17,326 bases of DNA, from NCBI GenBank assembly GCA_938008575.1, contig CALLKB010000159.1, positions 1 to 17,326 on the forward strand. Reading direction: 5' to 3'. This stretch comes from an uncultured Cytophagaceae bacterium. GTDB taxonomy: Bacteria; Bacteroidota; Bacteroidia; Cytophagales; Spirosomataceae. A program made the position numbers and the translations under genes. The notes beneath the pieces are model-generated. The model saw only the letters and a list, made by a program, of their open reading frames with translations, was not told the DNA's origin and searched no databases. Shown here in pieces: positions 13,781 through 17,326 of this stretch (within the stretch, counting starts at the first letter, position 1; the number at the start of each line of letters is the position of its first letter).

Positions 13781-14263
13781 ATGAATACTTACCTAGCAAA
13801 ATTTAGGGGCATCCATCCTGGGATAATTTTAGCCCGGGAATTAAAAAAGAGAGGAATCGCTCAGCGTCCTTTCGCGCTTTCCGTTGGGGAACATCCGCAA
13901 ACAATCAATGCGATCACGAAAGCCAAACGAAATTTACCCACGTCAATTGCACTGAAAATCGAGGAAAAACTAGGTTTGGAAGAAGGAACTTTGGCATTAC
14001 TGCAAACCTATTTTGATATTCAGGTAGAGAAATCAAAGATCAAGCCGATTACTCCTAATCTATCCTTGATCAGAAAATCAGTTTTTTGGGATACGGATAT
14101 CAGTCAAATCGACTGGGATAAACAAAAATATGCGGTTATTCGACGCATAATGGAACGAGGCAATGCGCTTGAGATAAAAGAGATCAAACAATTCTATGGT
14201 GCTGCATTAATCACAGAAGTATTAAAACAAAAATCGGTAGAAGCTTACAAACTAAACCCGTAA
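13781..14263 (+). CDS. HigA-like HTH regulator fused to a DUF6922-type domain
   Basis: A 160-residue protein. Residues 11-14 (IHPG) followed by an XRE-type helix-turn-helix (about 17-67, with RPFALSVGEHPQTINAITKA as the HTH core) are the hallmark of HigA/VapI-like antitoxins. Residues about 99-145 (KSVFWDTDISQIDWDKQKYA, VIRRIMERGN, EIKQFYG) match the DUF6922 pattern FWD.D....DW....VI.R..ERG......YYG. From memory, DUF6922 proteins often sit next to nucleotidyltransferase toxins, but no HigB-like or nucleotidyltransferase gene adjoins here, so this is an orphan antitoxin or a stand-alone regulator. Two palindromes upstream suggest autoregulation. The gene is convergent with the STAS-like gene and lies inside the pair of 80-bp direct repeats. 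Confidence 0.78.
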   Translation: MNTYLAKFRGIHPGIILARELKKRGIAQRPFALSVGEHPQTINAITKAKRNLPTSIALKIEEKLGLEEGTLALLQTYFDIQVEKSKIKPITPNLSLIRKSVFWDTDISQIDWDKQKYAVIRRIMERGNALEIKEIKQFYGAALITEVLKQKSVEAYKLNP

Positions 14264-14383
14264 TAATCGCTTTGCCAAATAGTCTTACTCTTCTAAAAAA
14301 GGGAAAGTTTATTTACATTATTTAGTAAACGAAAAGCGAATGCAGCATAATACACAAGATTAATATTGTTGTAAGCATTAACA

Positions 14384-14677
14384 TCAAACCAGCTCGCTTT
14401 TGGACAATCTTTCTGACCATGTAAATGCAATCATCTTTTTTACTTGCTCATTCGCGTTCTTAAATGTTGTTTTTGATTTAAGTTCTGCAAGATCCCACCG
14501 CAATAATAACTTCCCGAAACACTCATCTGCGAAAGAATGTGAAATAGTCTTTACATCTGAAAAATCAAAAACGACATTTTCTCCCTCATGAATAGAGTTT
14601 TCAAAAGTGAGACGCAAAGCCTTGCCCAAAAATCTTGTTCCTAAGGAATCTCCCGAATGACTAAATTGAATGATCAT
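14384..14677 (-). CDS. STAS-like (DUF4325) protein
   Basis: A 97-residue protein. The DUF4325 signature is clear: LGTRFLGKALR at residues 12-22, then VVFDFSDVKTISHSFADE at 35-52, FGKLL at 54-58, and the C-terminal TTFKNANEQVKKMI. STAS domains of the SpoIIAA/RsbV type bind, and are phosphorylated by, GHKL kinases of the SpoIIAB/RsbW type; Ser46 or Ser48 lies where the phosphoacceptor region would be (inference). It is the second gene of an operon with the GHKL ATPase (32-bp gap), so the two probably work as a pair. It is soluble and full length for the family. No clear terminator is seen downstream; a weak AT-rich hairpin lies near 14308-14331. Confidence 0.82.
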   Translation of the reverse strand: MIIQFSHSGDSLGTRFLGKALRLTFENSIHEGENVVFDFSDVKTISHSFADECFGKLLLRWDLAELKSKTTFKNANEQVKKMIAFTWSERLSKSELV

Positions 14678-14709
14678 CTTAAAGAATATCTATATAAAAT
14701 CTAAAAAGC

Positions 14710-15666
14710 CTACCAAAGATCGATTAAATTTTCAAATAATTCATCTTTCAGCTCACGATAAAAATCAGTATGCTCGTTACCAAAAATTGCATATGGGTCA
14801 ACTAATATATCGGTATTGATTTCCAATAAAACATACGTTCCATACCAGCGAAATGCATCAGAAACCTTAGCCACTTGATTTACTTGAAGTTGTTTTCCCC
14901 CAGAATGAATAGACATGTAACCTTTATTTAATTCAACAAATTTGGCTATGGCCCAAAGTCCAAATCCTGCACCTGTACCATTCGTTACTCCTTTTTTAAC
15001 ACAATTCGATAATGCTTCAGCTTCCGTATAGTATAAATAAACAGAGTCTGGGTGTTTTGTTAATGCCCTATAAATACCACATCCGTGATCAGCAATCAAA
15101 AATCGAATTATTTTTTTCTCAGGGTAAAATTGAACAGAAACCAATCCCTTTCCCAAACCTAAAAAATCTCCTTCAACCGAATGGTTTAATGTATTATCAA
15201 TTAACTCCCAAAGACAGAACTCCAATATTGATAATAGTTCATCCTTAACTCCAGACCCCATTAGCATTTTCATAATTTCCTTGTGCATATTTAGAGCACC
15301 CTTGGGATCCGAAAATTGCTTCATTTCAAATAGGCAATGCATGGATATTTGAGCCTTAATCGACTCCAAGTAGTTTAATCCATTCGCGCTAGATAAGTCA
15401 ATCTTATTTATATTAGAAAACCTTAATGCATAATTACCCAAATGCTTCGCTTTACTATAAACTGTTATTCCATGCTCGATCAAATTGACGATTACACTGT
15501 ATACAATGGAAAAGTAATCAAGGTTTATTTCAGAGATGTCATTAAAGTCAATTTCAACCTCCACATCATACAATTTATCTAAGTTTAATAAGCTAGATAA
15601 TTGACCTACAAGGTCATTAAGTGAATTAATCTTGGAATAATCAATGTGAATAGCGTAGGTTTTCAT
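14710..15666 (-). CDS. GHKL ATPase with STAS-like N-terminal domain
   Basis: A 318-residue soluble protein. Residues about 1-105 have the STAS/MlaB-like strand-helix pattern (VEVEIDFNDISEINLDYFSI at 35-54, then VNLIEHGITVY). Residues about 140-285 are a HATPase_c domain: N-box ELIDNTLNHS with Glu154 and Asn158, G1 box DHGCGI (193-198), and glycine lid NGTGAGFGLWAI (229-240, with Gly230/232/234/236). There is no histidine-kinase dimerisation helix with a phosphoacceptor His and no membrane segment. It therefore resembles serine kinases or anti-sigma factors of the SpoIIAB/RsbW group, or an ATP-driven switch, rather than a sensor kinase. The first gene of an operon with the STAS-like partner. 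A -7-like TAATTTTC (15679-15672) is 6 bp from the ATG, so the transcript may be leaderless. Confidence 0.85.
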   Translation of the reverse strand: MKTYAIHIDYSKINSLNDLVGQLSSLLNLDKLYDVEVEIDFNDISEINLDYFSIVYSVIVNLIEHGITVYSKAKHLGNYALRFSNINKIDLSSANGLNYLESIKAQISMHCLFEMKQFSDPKGALNMHKEIMKMLMGSGVKDELLSILEFCLWELIDNTLNHSVEGDFLGLGKGLVSVQFYPEKKIIRFLIADHGCGIYRALTKHPDSVYLYYTEAEALSNCVKKGVTNGTGAGFGLWAIAKFVELNKGYMSIHSGGKQLQVNQVAKVSDAFRWYGTYVLLEINTDILVDPYAIFGNEHTDFYRELKDELFENLIDLW

Positions 15667-15685
15667 AGACCGAAAATTACCTACT

Positions 15686-15765
15686 ATACCAACAGCTGCT
15701 TATTCGAAAAAAGGGTAAATTATTGCATTGATGAATCCTCCATTTGAACTATTCGGATTTTACGA
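15686..15765. repeat. 80-bp direct repeat, right copy
   Basis: Partner of 13558-13637: same orientation, 10 mismatches in 80 bp, no gap. It begins 19 bp upstream of the GHKL ATPase start codon and runs into a short plus-strand open frame. The two copies bracket 2,048 bp that hold the HTH-DUF6922 gene and the ATPase/STAS operon. Confidence 0.85.
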
Positions 15766-15823
15766 GTCTTTGATTCTGTTGATTGCTCGCCCAAAAAATA
15801 AGGCAATATGCCTACTTGCTTGA
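15731..15823 (+). other. Short open frame MNPPFELFGFYE..., gene remnant or leader peptide (right copy)
   Basis: Thirty codons, ATG to TGA. The first twelve residues correspond to the left copy at 13603 (MNSPFEQFGIYE); the rest is unrelated (LILLIARPKNKAICLLA). Divergence at the same codon in both copies suggests two truncated ends of one ancestral gene or a shared leader joined to different sequence. Confidence 0.3.
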
Positions 15824-16007
15824 AATAAAAAGAATTATTCAATGCTCTCGCTGAAAAATCATCACAGAAGCCCAAAAACAAAAAACCCAGATCGAGTCTG
15901 GGTTATGTATACTTTTTAACGTGCAGTTCTACATCGAAGCATAGTTGGGCACGGCAATGCAAATTTAAATTAAATAACTCAAAACAAAAAAGCATGTTTG
16001 ATCTGCG
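15766..16007. other. Spacer between the right repeat and the TPR gene
   Basis: Apart from the tail of the short open frame and the terminator at 15875-15904, I see no gene, RNA or palindrome here. Most of it is AT-rich sequence, including a run AAATTTAAATT near 15960. Confidence 0.5.
15875..15904 (-). terminator. Terminator of the TPR lipoprotein gene
   Basis: On the minus strand, AACCCAGA (15904-15897), loop CTCGA, TCTGGGTT (15891-15884), then a T-rich tract TTTTGTTTTTG. It lies about 100 bp past the TPR gene stop codon, leaving an unusually long 3' untranslated region. Confidence 0.75.
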
Positions 16008-17102
16008 TCATATAATAGTCGATTTATTGTGAGAAAAGCGAACGCCATGCCGACTCGCATAAGCAATAAACGTCGCATAACTCGAAGGATCCTCCGACAA
16101 ATAATCATCAAATGCCACATCCGGTCGTAAGCGAACTGCCTGTTGGTAATCCTGCAATGCCCCCGAAAAATCCCGTAGGTGGATCTTCGCCACCGTCCGA
16201 CAAAAATAGGCCCAGGCCCGACCGTCCGACAGGGCTATGCTATGATCCAAATCCCGTAATGCCCCACGAAAATCCCCTGCATTATCTTTGGCCATACCTC
16301 GAAAATAATACGACAAGCCTATCAATTCCGCATCAGCTTTCTGATCCTCCACTTGCCGAATGATCCGAGTTCGTTCCTTAATCTCAGCCTCATACTGCGC
16401 TTGTTGGGCATATACCTCCGCCACCAACACCTTCGCATACACATTCGTGGAATCAATATCCACCGCCGCATTGAACTCCTTCAGCGCCAGTTGGTACTGC
16501 TTTTTGCGCTGCAACAACCGCCCAAGGTATTCATACGCAGCGGAGGTCACGGTGTCTGAAGATTTAAACGAACGAATGATTTCCAAACAAGCCGGATCAT
16601 TCTTCGTCTCAAAATAGGCAATCATTAATGCCAAAGACAACTCGTCCGGGGATTGCTCATATAGCCCTTTGGCCTTCAACAAATAAGGCAAGGCTTCTTG
16701 ATAGGCCTCCTCTTTCACATAGATAATCCCCAAATTCATATACGCCTCCGCGTTATCAGCATCCATCCCGATAGCCCGGTTCAAATAGATTTTGGCCTTT
16801 TCCAAATTCCGCTCATCCCAATACCCTTTCCCTAGTCCCGCACAGGTCTCCGCCGTGGGGTGCATGATATACGCCTTCTCATAATCGGCTAAGGCTTCCG
16901 CCGACAAATCCAAGGCGGTCTCGCATTGCGCCCGACCGTAATACGCCTCCCAATGCGTCTCATCCTCCTGGATCGACAACGAAAACGCCTCCCGCGCTTT
17001 CTCATAATTTTTGGCTTTCAATAAATTCTGCCCCCATTCCAGCGTCGATTCCCGACAGCCCAGACAGGCCAACAAACAAATACCCCAAATGATTTTTTGC
17101 AT
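16008..17102 (-). CDS. TPR-repeat lipoprotein
   Basis: A 364-residue protein. MQKIIWGICLLACLGC is a lipoprotein signal peptide with Cys16 in the lipobox. The rest is a chain of tetratricopeptide repeats from about residue 20 to 335. Typical helix pairs are GQNLLKAKNYEKAREAFSLS, YYGRAQCETALDLSAEALAD, AEAYMNLGIIYVKEEAYQEA, LGRLLQRKKQYQLALKEFNA and YFCRTVAKIHLRDFSGALQD, with the usual Gly/Ala/Tyr spacing and acidic turns (ID, MD, DS). TPR lipoproteins act as protein-binding scaffolds at the periplasmic face of a membrane; the partner is unknown. The gene is monocistronic, with a terminator at 15875-15904. No clear TAnnTTTG box is visible upstream. Its GC content is a little higher than that of neighbouring genes. 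Confidence 0.88.
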   Translation of the reverse strand: MQKIIWGICLLACLGCRESTLEWGQNLLKAKNYEKAREAFSLSIQEDETHWEAYYGRAQCETALDLSAEALADYEKAYIMHPTAETCAGLGKGYWDERNLEKAKIYLNRAIGMDADNAEAYMNLGIIYVKEEAYQEALPYLLKAKGLYEQSPDELSLALMIAYFETKNDPACLEIIRSFKSSDTVTSAAYEYLGRLLQRKKQYQLALKEFNAAVDIDSTNVYAKVLVAEVYAQQAQYEAEIKERTRIIRQVEDQKADAELIGLSYYFRGMAKDNAGDFRGALRDLDHSIALSDGRAWAYFCRTVAKIHLRDFSGALQDYQQAVRLRPDVAFDDYLSEDPSSYATFIAYASRHGVRFSHNKSTII

Positions 17103-17193
17103 ATCCCTATGTTAATTCCCTGCAAGAAAGTGAATTACACAATAGGCCAAAAACGGAGAAGGAAATTTCAGTGACAAAATTCATCCTATTTTC

Positions 17194-17222
17194 CTTTGGC
17201 AAACCTTCCAGGATTGCCAAAG
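17194..17222. repeat. REP-like palindrome, copy E
   Basis: Arms CTTTGGCAA (17194-17202) and TTGCCAAAG (17214-17222) with loop ACCTTCCAGGA. It is the shortest and most diverged copy, with only the 9-bp core arm paired. It lies upstream of the TPR gene and next to the GACGCG palindromes. Confidence 0.75.
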
Positions 17223-17227
17223 TTTGA

Positions 17228-17318
17228 GACGCATTTCGCGTCGATTGATCCTTTGACTGTAGAGACGCGATACCTCGCGTCTAAAAACCCTATCGTAAAG
17301 ACGCGATACCTCGCGTCT
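17228..17318. repeat. Three short GACGCG palindromes
   Basis: GACGC-ATTTC-GCGTC (17228-17242), then AGACGCGA-TACC-TCGCGTCT twice (17263-17282 and 17299-17318). The last two are identical, 36 bp apart. This is a second extragenic repeat family, unlike the TTTGGCAA one. It reaches close to the window edge, so more copies may follow. Confidence 0.8.
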
Positions 17319-17326
17319 AGTCCCTA

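Noticed and set aside
14332..14401. AAAAGCGA / TCGCTTTT inverted repeat
   Set aside because: The arms are 54 bp apart and one lies inside the STAS-like coding sequence; probably chance.

Overview
The window looks like a piece of the chromosome of a free-living member of the Bacteroidota, most likely a Cytophagales-type bacterium. The evidence is a secreted protein with a C-terminal T9SS type A sorting domain, several lipoproteins with Bacteroidota-style lipobox signal peptides (one carrying a DUF4382 domain), and perfect or near-perfect TAnnTTTG -7 promoter boxes (550-557, 2762-2769, 13551-13544). The absence of clear Shine-Dalgarno sequences fits too. The genus is inference; no rRNA, tRNA or transposase gene is visible.

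Layout. 1-455 holds the 5' part of an exported alpha/beta hydrolase on the minus strand, divergent from a two-gene plus-strand operon (577-2591) of a flavin-containing monooxygenase and a translationally coupled alpha/beta hydrolase. A tiny lysine-rich protein (2625-2732) follows, with its stop codon inside a terminator hairpin. Next is a 728-residue B12-type radical SAM protein (2776-4962) with an unusual CX4CX2C cluster motif. Then come a convergent small lipoprotein (5168-5638), an outer-membrane barrel-like protein (5772-6653), an 862-residue FG-GAP/T9SS protein (6926-9514), a second copy of the tiny lysine-rich gene (9574-9678) and a DUF4382 lipoprotein (9793-10680). A DUF1810 gene, a two-helix membrane protein and a minus-strand operon built round a metallophosphoesterase (13167 down to 11516) follow.

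The accessory part of the window is 13346-15823. It holds a short minus-strand gene, an orphan HigA-like HTH-DUF6922 regulator with a palindromic operator, and a two-gene minus-strand operon of a GHKL ATPase with a STAS-like N-terminus plus a free-standing STAS-like (DUF4325) protein. The regulator and the ATPase/STAS pair lie between two direct repeats of 80 bp (70 of 80 identical), each of which begins a tiny open frame starting MNxPFExFGxYE. This is the best candidate for an undescribed module here. The window closes with a TPR lipoprotein (16008-17102) and a patch of extragenic repeats.

Two repeat classes decorate the spacers. One is a REP-like palindrome with TTTGGCAA/TTGCCAAA arms and an 11-14 nt loop of fixed sequence, found at five sites and in both orientations. 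The other is a short GACGCG palindrome present three times at the right edge.
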